From Bacteroidales bacterium (GTDB lineage Bacteria > Bacteroidota > Bacteroidia > Bacteroidales > UBA932): 8,005 nucleotides of DNA. This document shows, piece by piece, positions 1-7,194 of this stretch. Under the pieces are notes generated by a model, which was given only the letters and a program-made list of their open reading frames with translations, was not told the DNA's origin and searched no databases. Numbering within the stretch: the first letter of the stretch is position 1; every line of letters begins with the position of its first letter. The stretch covers positions 1-8,005 of the forward strand of contig JAAZCF010000028.1 of assembly GCA_012513425.1 (NCBI GenBank), in the 5' to 3' direction. Made by a program: the position numbers and the translations under genes.

Positions 1-333
1 GATATTGCATCTTGTGCAGTGTCTTCAGAAGAAATAGGCAATCCGGTCTATCTGCCGGCAAGAGCTGAGCTCGCTCGCCATGGCATCAGTTGTAATGGAA
101 AAACCGCTAGACGTATATCTGTGGCTGATTATGAGCTGTTTGATCGTATCATCGTAATGGATAAAAGCAACCTTCGTTTGATAGAAAGAATTCTTGGCAG
201 AGAAAGAATGGATAAAGTGTCAATGCTTTTAGATAATGATGTTGCCGATCCTTGGTATACAAATGACTATCATACAACTTATAAGGAAATAGTTAAGGGT
301 TGTGAAAATCTCATAAATAGTGTATCTTTATAG
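1..333 (+). CDS. Low-molecular-weight protein tyrosine phosphatase, C-terminal part (5' end outside window)
   Basis: The reading frame is open from base 1, so the gene begins before the window. A GTG at 19 exists but lies inside the conserved fold and is not the likely start. The visible 110 residues match the later part of LMW-PTPs: a segment ending in EEIGNPVYLPAR, then ARHGI followed by a TARRIS segment, the conserved FDRIIVMDKSN strand-turn, and near the C-terminus VADPWY, whose Asp (codon 247-249) is the family's general acid. The following TTYKEIVKGCENLI fits the final helix. The N-terminal phosphate-binding loop (CxxxxxR, holding the catalytic Cys) lies upstream and cannot be checked. 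The family is cytoplasmic and removes phosphate from phosphotyrosine; in bacteria it is often linked to capsule or exopolysaccharide kinases, but nothing here identifies the substrate. It is followed after 42 bases by the GH3 gene on the same strand; a functional link is not obvious. Confidence 0.88.
   Translation, partial: DIASCAVSSEEIGNPVYLPARAELARHGISCNGKTARRISVADYELFDRIIVMDKSNLRLIERILGRERMDKVSMLLDNDVADPWYTNDYHTTYKEIVKGCENLINSVSL
299..330 (+). promoter_or_regulatory. Candidate Bacteroides-type promoter for the GH3-GH43 unit
   Basis: A GTTG at 299-302 and TATCTTTA at 323-330, separated by 20 bases, resemble the Bacteroides -33 (TTTG) and -7 (TAnnTTTG) elements with one mismatch in each. 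Transcription would begin about 40 bases before the GH3 ATG at 376. The elements lie inside the 3' end of the phosphatase gene. Readthrough from the phosphatase is an equally possible way to express the glycosidases. Confidence 0.3.
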
Positions 334-375
334 GTCGTTTTTTACAAACGATAAACCTATTATAACCAATAAACT

Positions 376-2622
376 ATGAAAACTCCTTTGCTTGCTTTTT
401 TGGCAGCTTTTGCTGTATGTGCTATTTCTTGCAGCCGACCTGTTTCTCCCCAGGATACTCTTTTGACTAATGACAAACAGATTGATGAGATTATTGCTCA
501 GATGTCATTAGAGGAAAAAGTGGAAATGCTTCATAGTAAAACAATAATGTCTTCTGAAGGCATTCCTCGCCTTGGTATTCAAGAAATAAGATATGCAGAT
601 GGCCCTTTTGGTATTAGAGAAGAGCTTGGAGATGGATTCCGTCCATTAGGCTGGACAACAGACAGTGCAACATATTATCCTACCGGAAGTGCTCTTGCTG
701 CCACATGGTCTGCTGACCTTGCTTACAAATATGGAGAAGCAATGGGCACTGAGGCCCGCCGTCGCGGTAAAGATGTGATTTTAGGTCCTGCAATTAATAT
801 ACAGCGATTACCTGTAGGCGGCAGAACTTATGAATATTTTAGTGAAGATCCCATTCTCAGCTCTGCTTTGGCAGTCGGTTATACCAAAGGTTCTCAAACT
901 GCAGGTACTGCAGTATGTGTGAAGCATTTCGCAATGAACAATCAAGAAACCAATCGTGGAAATTTTAATGTGATAATAGATCCAAGACAAATGCGTGAAA
1001 TATATCTGAAGCCGTTTGAAGCAGCTGTTAAAGAAGGAGGTGCAATGGTTGTAATGCCTGCATACAACAAAGTGAATGGCTATTGGTGCTCAGAAAACGA
1101 TGAACTATGCAATAAAATTCTTCGAGAAGAGTGGGGCTTTAATGGCTTCACAGTATCTGATTGGGGAGGTACCCACAGCACATTGGGTGCTGCCTTAGGT
1201 GGCTTGTGTGTGCAGATGACCGGTGACAACTATTTAGGCCCAGCATTGATTGATTCCGTCCGAGTTGGTATAGTTCCGGAAGCGATTGTTGATGCGAAAG
1301 TACGAGAGATTTTGAGAGTCAGATTTGCAATTGAGCAGGTAGATCCACAAAATGCCAATATTGAGGCTATCTCTCAAATAGAACAGCAGCAGGTAGCTTA
1401 TGAGGTCGCTCAAAAATCAATAGTATTGCTAAAAAACGAAAATAAAATCCTTCCAATAGATAAACAATCCGTGAAGAAGATTGCTGTCGTTGGAATTAAT
1501 GCTACGGCCAGCACAGCTAACGGCGGAGTAGGGGCAGGAGTGAAAACAATATATGAAATCAGCCCTTTACAAGGAATTGTTAATGAGCTTGGATCTGATG
1601 TTGAGGTTCTATATGCCCCAGGGTATAAGTATATTCGCCCAAGAGGAATGTGGGGACCGCTGACTCAAGATGATGGCAGTCAATTGGATTCACAACTGCT
1701 GAACGAAGCAATTGATGCTGCTCAATCTGCAGATTTGGTAATTTTCTTTGCCGGTACAAATAAGCAAATAGAGACAGAAGGTAGCGACAGAAAGAACATT
1801 ATGCTTCCTGGTGGCCAGGATGAATTGATTGCTCACTTGGCTTCAGTTAATGACAATATAGTTTCAGTATTGATATCAGGTGGCCCTTGTGATCTCAATG
1901 AAGTTGTTAAATATTCTACTGCTGTTGTGCAAGGGTGGTGGAATGGTTTGGAAGGCGGACATGCTCTTGCCGATGTGCTTTTTGGCAGGATTGCTCCATC
2001 AGGCAAACTTCCATTTACTTTCCCGATTAGGCTAGAAGACTCTCCTGCTTATGCAATGGGAAATTTTCCACAAAAAAGTATTGTCGGAACGGATGTTTTT
2101 ACTGCTCAATATCGTCAAGACATAACAGGCGGTCAAAGTAATCAACATAGAGAAAGGCCCAATCCGGATGCTTATTATTCTGAGGGGTCATTAGTGGGTT
2201 ATCGTTGGTTTGACACCAAGCAAATGGAAGTTATGTTTCCTTTTGGCCATGGCTTGTCTTATGTAGATTTTGATTATTCTAATATTTCGACAGACAAAAA
2301 AACTTATAAAGCCAAAGATATTATCTCAGTATCTTTTGACATCAAAAATGTTGGTCAAATGGAAGCAGATGAGGTTGTTCAACTTTATGTACATAGAATA
2401 GATGCAAATGTTGAATGGCCCCAAAAAGAATTGAAAGCTTTTGAAAGAGTGAATTTGCAATCAGGTCAAACAAAAAATATTACTCTTGAGATACCCGTGT
2501 GCGACCTTTCTTATTGGAATGAAGAGATTAAAGATTGGTCTCTTGAAAAATGTAAAATTGAGATACTAGTAGGTAGTTCATCAAGAGATATCAGACTTCA
2601 AACAGAAATACCAATAATCTAA
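376..2622 (+). CDS. GH3 family beta-glycosidase lipoprotein (beta-glucosidase/beta-xylosidase type)
   Basis: A 748-residue exo-acting glycosidase, probably releasing beta-linked glucose or xylose from oligosaccharide ends. The N-terminus has a hydrophobic signal ending in a lipobox AISC with Cys19, so it should be lipid-anchored in the envelope. The GH3 N-terminal barrel (about 35-320) shows the substrate-binding signatures DGPFGIR (D75), GRTYEYFSEDP (R150), KHFAMNNQETNR (K183, H184, R194) and GFTVSDWGG with the nucleophile Asp262. The second domain (about 345-560) contains ETEGSDR; Glu468 is the likely acid/base. A C-terminal Fn3-like domain (about 630-740) follows the FPFGHGLSY motif typical of GH3 enzymes. 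Length and domain order are normal. The ATG at 376 is chosen because the signal peptide follows at once; there is no Shine-Dalgarno sequence, only AT-rich leader. The stretch after the nucleophile reads GLCVQMTGD where the family usually has a GLDxEMP-like motif. Sixteen bases separate it from the GH43-like gene, suggesting one operon. Exact substrate cannot be read from sequence. Confidence 0.93.
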   Translation: MKTPLLAFLAAFAVCAISCSRPVSPQDTLLTNDKQIDEIIAQMSLEEKVEMLHSKTIMSSEGIPRLGIQEIRYADGPFGIREELGDGFRPLGWTTDSATYYPTGSALAATWSADLAYKYGEAMGTEARRRGKDVILGPAINIQRLPVGGRTYEYFSEDPILSSALAVGYTKGSQTAGTAVCVKHFAMNNQETNRGNFNVIIDPRQMREIYLKPFEAAVKEGGAMVVMPAYNKVNGYWCSENDELCNKILREEWGFNGFTVSDWGGTHSTLGAALGGLCVQMTGDNYLGPALIDSVRVGIVPEAIVDAKVREILRVRFAIEQVDPQNANIEAISQIEQQQVAYEVAQKSIVLLKNENKILPIDKQSVKKIAVVGINATASTANGGVGAGVKTIYEISPLQGIVNELGSDVEVLYAPGYKYIRPRGMWGPLTQDDGSQLDSQLLNEAIDAAQSADLVIFFAGTNKQIETEGSDRKNIMLPGGQDELIAHLASVNDNIVSVLISGGPCDLNEVVKYSTAVVQGWWNGLEGGHALADVLFGRIAPSGKLPFTFPIRLEDSPAYAMGNFPQKSIVGTDVFTAQYRQDITGGQSNQHRERPNPDAYYSEGSLVGYRWFDTKQMEVMFPFGHGLSYVDFDYSNISTDKKTYKAKDIISVSFDIKNVGQMEADEVVQLYVHRIDANVEWPQKELKAFERVNLQSGQTKNITLEIPVCDLSYWNEEIKDWSLEKCKIEILVGSSSRDIRLQTEIPII

Positions 2623-2638
2623 TTTAACTTATACCAAA

Positions 2639-4822
2639 ATGAAAAAACAATTCTTAGTAGCATGTCTGGCACTGACTGGCGTCATGATGTTCACAGCATG
2701 CAAGACTGACTCTTCGATACCCCAAGCCCAGACGGCCCCAAGCGAAGGTTATCCGGAGTTTCAGGTAAGACTCACTGCTGACAATGGTCCACTGACTTTT
2801 TGTAACCCTCTGGACCTGGTGGTTGATAATCAAACTGCAAAACGTGGTGGCGAACCGGTAGTTATTACTTTTAATGATGAGTACTATCTCTTTGTGTCTC
2901 ATGGTAAAGAGTATTGGGTGTCAAAAGATTTCCGCGATTGGGAACATATTTTTGCTCCAAATTATCCAGGTGGAGTTGTTTCTGTAGTGGAAATGGATGG
3001 AAAATTGTATGGTTGCTCTATGAACAACAAAAATGTCTACACTACTGATGATCCCAAAACAGGTGAGTGGTACCAGTGTGGTACTTTAGATAGTAACCGT
3101 TATGGTGATGCAAACCTCTTCTATGATGATGGCCGTCTCTATATGTTTTATGGCTGGTCACAACTTATGTGCTTTAAAGTAGTTGAACTTGACAAGACTA
3201 CTTTCAAAGAGATAGGTGAACCACAACCTTTGTTCTTTAGCGATATCGAAAATCATGGTTTTGAAACTCGTTGGGCACACGATAATATCTACTCTATTTT
3301 TAACGGATATCGTGATTACTTCCCAGAAGAGCTTCCTTGGATTGAAGGTCCATATTGTATCAAACACAATGGAAAATATTATCTTCAATATGCTGCTATT
3401 GGTCTTGAGTTCCTTTCATACTCACATGGTGTATATGTAGCTGATAACCCTATGGGACCTTACACATATTCTGAGCACAATCCGCTTACATTCAAAGTTA
3501 CCGGTTTCCAAGTTGGTGCAGGCCATGGTAGTACTTTCCATGACTTGAATGGTCAACTTTGGACTATTTGTATGATTCCTAGTTCTTATGGTCCTGGACG
3601 TGGCGGCAGTGAATTGGCTATCTACCCAACATCTGTTGATGTTGATGGCGTTATGCATTCCAACTATGCACTTGGAGACTATCCAATGTATTACCCTGGC
3701 GTAAAAGAAGATGCAGTTTATAACAGTTTTGCCGGTTGGGTTCTTTTGTCACAAGGAAAAAAGACATTTACATCTTCAATCAGCGATCTTAACCACAGAG
3801 CTGCATTGGCTCTTGATGAGAATTTCACTACATGTTGGGCTGCAAAAACAGGAGAAGCAGGTGAGTTCTTCATTGTAGACCTTGGAACAAATTGCTCTGT
3901 TAATGCTATTCAGGTGAATATAGATAAAGTTGATCCAACTCCAGTTGCTCCAATGGCCATGGGTGCCGGTTTTGCAGGCGCAAGACGTCCTGTAGATGTG
4001 CTCCCTGAACAATATGAATCATATATTGTTGAGGTTTCTCAAGATAATCAGAATTGGACAAAAGTCGTTGACTTCAGCAACAATAAACAAGATTTCCGTC
4101 ACAGATATTTTGAACTTCCTGAAGCTGTTACTGCTCGTTATGTGAAAGTAACCAATGTATTTACTCCTGATGGCAAATTCGCATTGAAAGATTTGCGCGT
4201 GTTTGGTAATGAAGATAAAGCCATATTTACCATAGTTAAAGATTTGAAAGTTGTTCGTAACCCATTGGATCGTCGTCAAGCTTCTCTTCTTTGGAGCCCT
4301 GTTGAAGGTGCAGATGTTTATGTAATTCGCTATGGTATTGAGAAAAACAAACTATATAATAGTTATATCGTATACGGTGAAACTCAGTTCACAATGTATA
4401 GTTTGAACACAGCTCCTGAATATTATTTCGAGGTTGAAGCTATTGATAATGGCACTGTCAGTGAGAAAGAAAACTATGCTGCTACAATGGGCCTTGGAGC
4501 TGAAATTCAGCTTGCAAGAGGCCGTGGAAGAGGTGGCTATGCTGCCGCTGATTGGCGTCAAATGGTTGTAGAAGGAGTAAATGAATATGTATTTGAAGAT
4601 ATTACTCCTGGCGATTATACATTTAGCCATACCTATGGTCCTGTTCTTTGGGAAGGTACTCTTACAGAAGCTGAATTAATCGGTTCAGGCTCAACTCCAA
4701 CAGTTACTGCTTTCTGTACCGAACTCGGTAAAGGCACACAAGTAACAGGTAAGATGGAACTTCAAGTTATTCCAGGTGAAAAATCCGGAAAGATTGTGAT
4801 TACAACCACTTATGATAAGTAA
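2639..4822 (+). CDS. GH43-like multidomain glycosidase lipoprotein with discoidin and Fn3 domains
   Basis: A 727-residue protein with a signal peptide and lipobox FTAC (Cys21), so probably envelope-anchored. Residues about 50-345 are a five-bladed-propeller domain of the GH43 type: GGEPVV then EYYLFVS and a WVSKDFRDW blade, YGDANLFYDDGR (Asp157, candidate pKa-modulating Asp), WIEGPYCIKHNGKYYLQYA (Glu236, candidate general acid) and GAGHGS (His296). At the place of the usual base Asp there is Glu72. Residues about 366-523 form a discoidin/F5-8C-like domain (ALDENFTTCWAA, VDLG, YVKVTNV, LRVFGN), probably sugar binding. Residues about 533-608 form an Fn3-like domain. Residues about 617-727 start with a RGRGRGG run and are not a domain I recognise. 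Enzymes of this type generally cleave arabinose, xylose or galactose side groups; substrate is not deducible. It lies 16 bases after the GH3 gene and likely shares its mRNA; a long hairpin begins at its stop codon. Confidence 0.85.
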   Translation: MKKQFLVACLALTGVMMFTACKTDSSIPQAQTAPSEGYPEFQVRLTADNGPLTFCNPLDLVVDNQTAKRGGEPVVITFNDEYYLFVSHGKEYWVSKDFRDWEHIFAPNYPGGVVSVVEMDGKLYGCSMNNKNVYTTDDPKTGEWYQCGTLDSNRYGDANLFYDDGRLYMFYGWSQLMCFKVVELDKTTFKEIGEPQPLFFSDIENHGFETRWAHDNIYSIFNGYRDYFPEELPWIEGPYCIKHNGKYYLQYAAIGLEFLSYSHGVYVADNPMGPYTYSEHNPLTFKVTGFQVGAGHGSTFHDLNGQLWTICMIPSSYGPGRGGSELAIYPTSVDVDGVMHSNYALGDYPMYYPGVKEDAVYNSFAGWVLLSQGKKTFTSSISDLNHRAALALDENFTTCWAAKTGEAGEFFIVDLGTNCSVNAIQVNIDKVDPTPVAPMAMGAGFAGARRPVDVLPEQYESYIVEVSQDNQNWTKVVDFSNNKQDFRHRYFELPEAVTARYVKVTNVFTPDGKFALKDLRVFGNEDKAIFTIVKDLKVVRNPLDRRQASLLWSPVEGADVYVIRYGIEKNKLYNSYIVYGETQFTMYSLNTAPEYYFEVEAIDNGTVSEKENYAATMGLGAEIQLARGRGRGGYAAADWRQMVVEGVNEYVFEDITPGDYTFSHTYGPVLWEGTLTEAELIGSGSTPTVTAFCTELGKGTQVTGKMELQVIPGEKSGKIVITTTYDK

Positions 4823-4919
4823 TAATTAAGATACTTTCAATTTTCGCCAGTTGTAGTTCTAAATAATTGATAATCAAATTATTGAGTTTATACTGGCGAA
4901 ATTGGAAGTATCTTATTAT
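4822..4919 (+). terminator. Long nested inverted repeat after the GH43 gene, probable mRNA 3'-end hairpin
   Basis: The arms 4828-4851 and 4892-4914 pair almost completely (core AAGATACTT / AAGTATCTT and CGCCAGT / ACTGGCG), with one U-G wobble and one bulged base. A further five pairs, ATAAT (4822-4826) with ATTAT (4915-4919), extend the stem past a bulged T. The 40-base loop contains a second hairpin, AATAATTG (4862-4869) with CAAATTATT (4875-4883), one bulged A. The structure starts in the last base of the stop codon. It sits between the glycosidase unit and a gene with its own promoter, where a terminator is expected, but only a weak TTATTAT follows the stem, not a run of T. It could instead protect the mRNA 3' end or be a small mobile-element remnant. 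Confidence 0.5.
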
Positions 4920-4930
4920 CGAAATTGTTC

Positions 4931-4948
4931 TTCGGGGAATTGCCCGAA
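4931..4948. other. Short GC-rich hairpin in the intergenic region
   Basis: TTCGGG (4931-4936) and CCCGAA (4943-4948) form a perfect six-pair stem around a six-base loop. It lies 11 bases after the long inverted repeat and about 70 bases before the permease promoter. No T run follows on either strand, so it is a weak terminator candidate; it may help the preceding structure end transcription. Nothing else is recognisable in the remainder of the 4823-5076 gap apart from the promoter. Confidence 0.3.
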
Positions 4949-5020
4949 ATATGACTGAGTCTATGAGGGGATATAAATCATAATAAAACTAGACAAGCCA
5001 ATATAGCATCTTATTCAATT

Positions 5021-5051
5021 TTTGCAGAATATATAAAACTCTTTATCTTAG
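5021..5051 (+). promoter_or_regulatory. Bacteroides-type promoter of the permease gene
   Basis: TTTG at 5021-5024 is an exact match to the -33 element, and TATCTTAG at 5044-5051 matches the -7 element TAnnTTTG with a single mismatch. The spacing of 19 bases is the usual one. Transcription should start near 5057-5060, giving an untranslated leader of about 20 bases before the ATG at 5077. The leader is too short to hold a riboswitch. Confidence 0.65.
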
Positions 5052-5076
5052 CAGCCTTTTTTAAGAATGAATAGTA

Positions 5077-6729
5077 ATGGATTGGTTAAATTCTCTTTTT
5101 CTTGACAACGGAACATCCCACACAATTTTCTTGCTTGCACTTGCCATAGCAATAGGAATACTCCTCAACAGGCTAAAAGTCGGCAAAATTGCGCTAGGTT
5201 CAACATGGATTTTATTTTCTGGTCTACTTTTGTCTCATTTTGGCTTAAAAGTAGATGCAACAACATTAGCCTTTATTCAAGAATTCGGACTGGTATTGTT
5301 TGTCTATTCGATTGGACTTCAAGTCGGTCCTAGTTTCTTTTCATCATTCAAGTCTGAAGGTGTAAAGCTTAATTTTATAGCCATCGGGGTAATTCTTCTT
5401 GGATGTATTATAACTTGGTCAATAAGCCTATTCTCAAAAGATGATCTGAGTGTGCTGACTGGTGTAATGGCCGGTGCTGTGACGAATACTCCTTCATTAG
5501 GTGCAGCACAACAAACATATCGGGAAGCATTCGGCACTATCACTCATGATATGACATTGGGATATGCTGTGTCTTATCCTATGGGTGTTGTGGGAGTAAT
5601 CTTGGTATTGGTGGCTCTGAAGAGCATATTTAAAATCGATATTAAAGAAGAAGAACAAAAAACGGAAGTTGGACAAGAAAAGCACGATGCACAAAGGTTA
5701 AATGTGAAAGTAACCAATAAAGGTCTGGATGGTAAACGTTTGTCTGAACTTGGACCTTTGCTCAACCAACATTTTGTGGTTTCAAGAATATTTAGAAATG
5801 GAGAAGTGTTTACTACTTCAGAGACTAACCAAATACAGATTAATGACGTACTTCGCATAATCACAGAACCTGATAATGTGGCTCTATTAATTGCCTTCTT
5901 TGGTGAACAGGTTCATATAGATGAATCTGAATGGGAAACGCCAGTGTCAAGATTAGTGGCAAAAAGAGTAGTTGTCACAAAATCTAAACTTAATGGAGTT
6001 CAGCTGGGTACTCTCAATTTGCGCTCTCATTATGGAGTGAACATAACCCGAGTGAGTAGAGCCGCTTATGAATTGGTAGCGACCTATGGTTTGAGATTGC
6101 AATTGGGCGATCGTTTGACAATTGTGGGCCGTCAATCTAATGTTGATAAAGTAACAAATCTGCTGGGTAATGCTCCTAAAAAATTAGATATTCCCAATTT
6201 GCTCCCTATTTTCCTGGGAATAGTATTTGGGGTAATTTTAGGCTCTATTCCTGTCCATTTTCCAGGAGTGTCTCAACCTGTTAAGCTTGGCCTTGCTGGA
6301 GGTCCGCTTATCGTTGCAATTTTAATCGGTCGTTATGGCCCTCAAATTAAGTTGGCAACCTATACAACCACTAGTGCAAATTTGATAATTAGAGAAATAG
6401 GTATTTCTTTATTTTTAGCCGCAGTTGGACTTAATGCCGGAGGAACGTTTGTTGCCACTATTGTTGGAGGTGGATATATCTGGATATTATATGGTTTGAT
6501 AATTACAATAGTGCCTACTTTATTGATGGGTATTATTTGCAGAGTCTTTTTGAAGATGGATTACCTCACTATAATGGGGGTCATATCAGGCAGTTGTACT
6601 AATCCACCCGCATTGGCTTATTCTGGAAGTGTAACTTCCAATTCCAGAGCATCTGTTGCCTATGCCACAGTATATCCCATATCGATGTTTATGAGAATTC
6701 TTTGTGCCCAGGTGCTTATACTACTATAG
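5077..6729 (+). CDS. YidE/YbjL-type (AspT-Ala antiporter family) permease with two RCK_C domains
   Basis: A 550-residue inner-membrane protein, the normal length for the YidE group. Two hydrophobic halves, about 1-185 and 370-550, flank a soluble middle part and are related to each other: FVYSIGLQVGPSFF (75-88) matches FLAAVGLNAGGTFV (446-459), and GAVTNTPSLGAA (133-144) matches GSCTNPPALAYS (505-516). The middle contains two TrkA-C/RCK_C-type domains, about 207-275 and 290-365, a regulatory ligand-binding fold. A charged linker rich in Glu and Lys (190-203) joins them to the first half. The family includes the aspartate:alanine exchanger AspT, but most members, including YidE, have no proven substrate, so 'anion or amino-acid exchanger' is as far as the sequence allows. 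The ATG at 5077 starts directly with the first membrane segment and fits the promoter; no Shine-Dalgarno is seen. The gene appears monocistronic: its stop is 6 bases from the stop of an opposing gene. Confidence 0.9.
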   Translation: MDWLNSLFLDNGTSHTIFLLALAIAIGILLNRLKVGKIALGSTWILFSGLLLSHFGLKVDATTLAFIQEFGLVLFVYSIGLQVGPSFFSSFKSEGVKLNFIAIGVILLGCIITWSISLFSKDDLSVLTGVMAGAVTNTPSLGAAQQTYREAFGTITHDMTLGYAVSYPMGVVGVILVLVALKSIFKIDIKEEEQKTEVGQEKHDAQRLNVKVTNKGLDGKRLSELGPLLNQHFVVSRIFRNGEVFTTSETNQIQINDVLRIITEPDNVALLIAFFGEQVHIDESEWETPVSRLVAKRVVVTKSKLNGVQLGTLNLRSHYGVNITRVSRAAYELVATYGLRLQLGDRLTIVGRQSNVDKVTNLLGNAPKKLDIPNLLPIFLGIVFGVILGSIPVHFPGVSQPVKLGLAGGPLIVAILIGRYGPQIKLATYTTTSANLIIREIGISLFLAAVGLNAGGTFVATIVGGGYIWILYGLIITIVPTLLMGIICRVFLKMDYLTIMGVISGSCTNPPALAYSGSVTSNSRASVAYATVYPISMFMRILCAQVLILL

Positions 6730-6735
6730 TTAATC

Positions 6736-7194
6736 CTATTTATGAGGGGTAATTATTCCAATTTTTAGGCTTTCATTCCACCACCAGGCTTTGCTATCCA
6801 TGATTTTTACGCGTCTTAGCCTTAAAATCAGCATGTTTGATTCATTTTGAGATGGTGACTTATAGTTGATAGTGAATGAGGCAATGCTGTCTATAGAATT
6901 TTTTGTTATATTAAGATATGCATGCTGATCATCACTTTGGATGCGAAACATATCATTATCTGCGTTCCATGCGGTTTGATACTCAAGATCATTATATGTA
7001 AATAGAATGTCATTATCTAGATATAACCCGATATCGTTATTCAAAAGAAAGGCTTTCAAATCATCTGAAATCTCTTCACTCGGAGTTGGTGGAGTAGGAG
7101 GAATATCAGGGCCAGGGCATGACACTGCCATTGACATAACTAATACTAATGTCAAAATCATTGGCTTGATAAAAGAAAGAAGATTCGTTTTCAT
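6736..7194 (-). CDS. Small lipoprotein of unknown function, coupled to the M6-like peptidase
   Basis: A 152-residue protein. A Lys-containing N-terminus and hydrophobic stretch (about 9-24) end in a lipobox AVSC with Cys26, followed by a proline-rich linker PGPDIPPTPPTPSEE, as often seen between the lipid anchor and the folded part of Bacteroidales lipoproteins. The remaining ~110 residues alternate polar and hydrophobic residues with many aromatic ones (IGLYLDNDILFTY, FRIQSDD, AWWWNESLKIGIITP) and look beta-rich. I do not recognise the domain. The only Cys is the anchor. The start is fixed by the signal peptide and by a four-base ATGA overlap with the stop of the upstream peptidase gene, so the two are translated from one mRNA. 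This context permits, but does not show, a role as inhibitor, chaperone or surface partner of the peptidase. Its stop is 6 bases from the stop of the convergent permease gene. Confidence 0.8.
   Translation of the reverse strand: MKTNLLSFIKPMILTLVLVMSMAVSCPGPDIPPTPPTPSEEISDDLKAFLLNNDIGLYLDNDILFTYNDLEYQTAWNADNDMFRIQSDDQHAYLNITKNSIDSIASFTINYKSPSQNESNMLILRLRRVKIMDSKAWWWNESLKIGIITPHK
7191..7194 (-). promoter_or_regulatory. ATGA stop-start overlap (translational coupling)
   Basis: On the minus strand GTG GAA TGA ends the peptidase and ATG AAA ACG begins the small lipoprotein, sharing ATGA. No separate ribosome-binding site or spacer exists, so the downstream protein is most simply made by ribosomes re-initiating after the peptidase stop. 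Confidence 0.85.

Noticed and set aside
335..351. Small hairpin TCGTTT / AAACGA between the phosphatase and the GH3 gene
   Set aside because: Only six pairs, mostly A-T, with no T run after it; too weak to call a terminator.
4019..4279. Open antisense frame (86 codons) within the GH43-like gene, and similar ones at 3158-3388, 3422-3658, 3776-4012 and 4352-4630
   Set aside because: They run opposite to a well-supported conserved gene, show no signal, domain or promoter, and their length is what a long AT-moderate gene yields by chance.
4822..4919. Inverted repeat as an intact insertion sequence or CRISPR-like repeat
   Set aside because: There is no transposase frame, only one copy of the structure is visible, and the only possible target duplication is three bases (ATT), which the palindrome itself can explain.
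5051..5076. Riboswitch or leader peptide before the permease gene
   Set aside because: The predicted leader is about 20 bases and holds no structure or coding frame of use.
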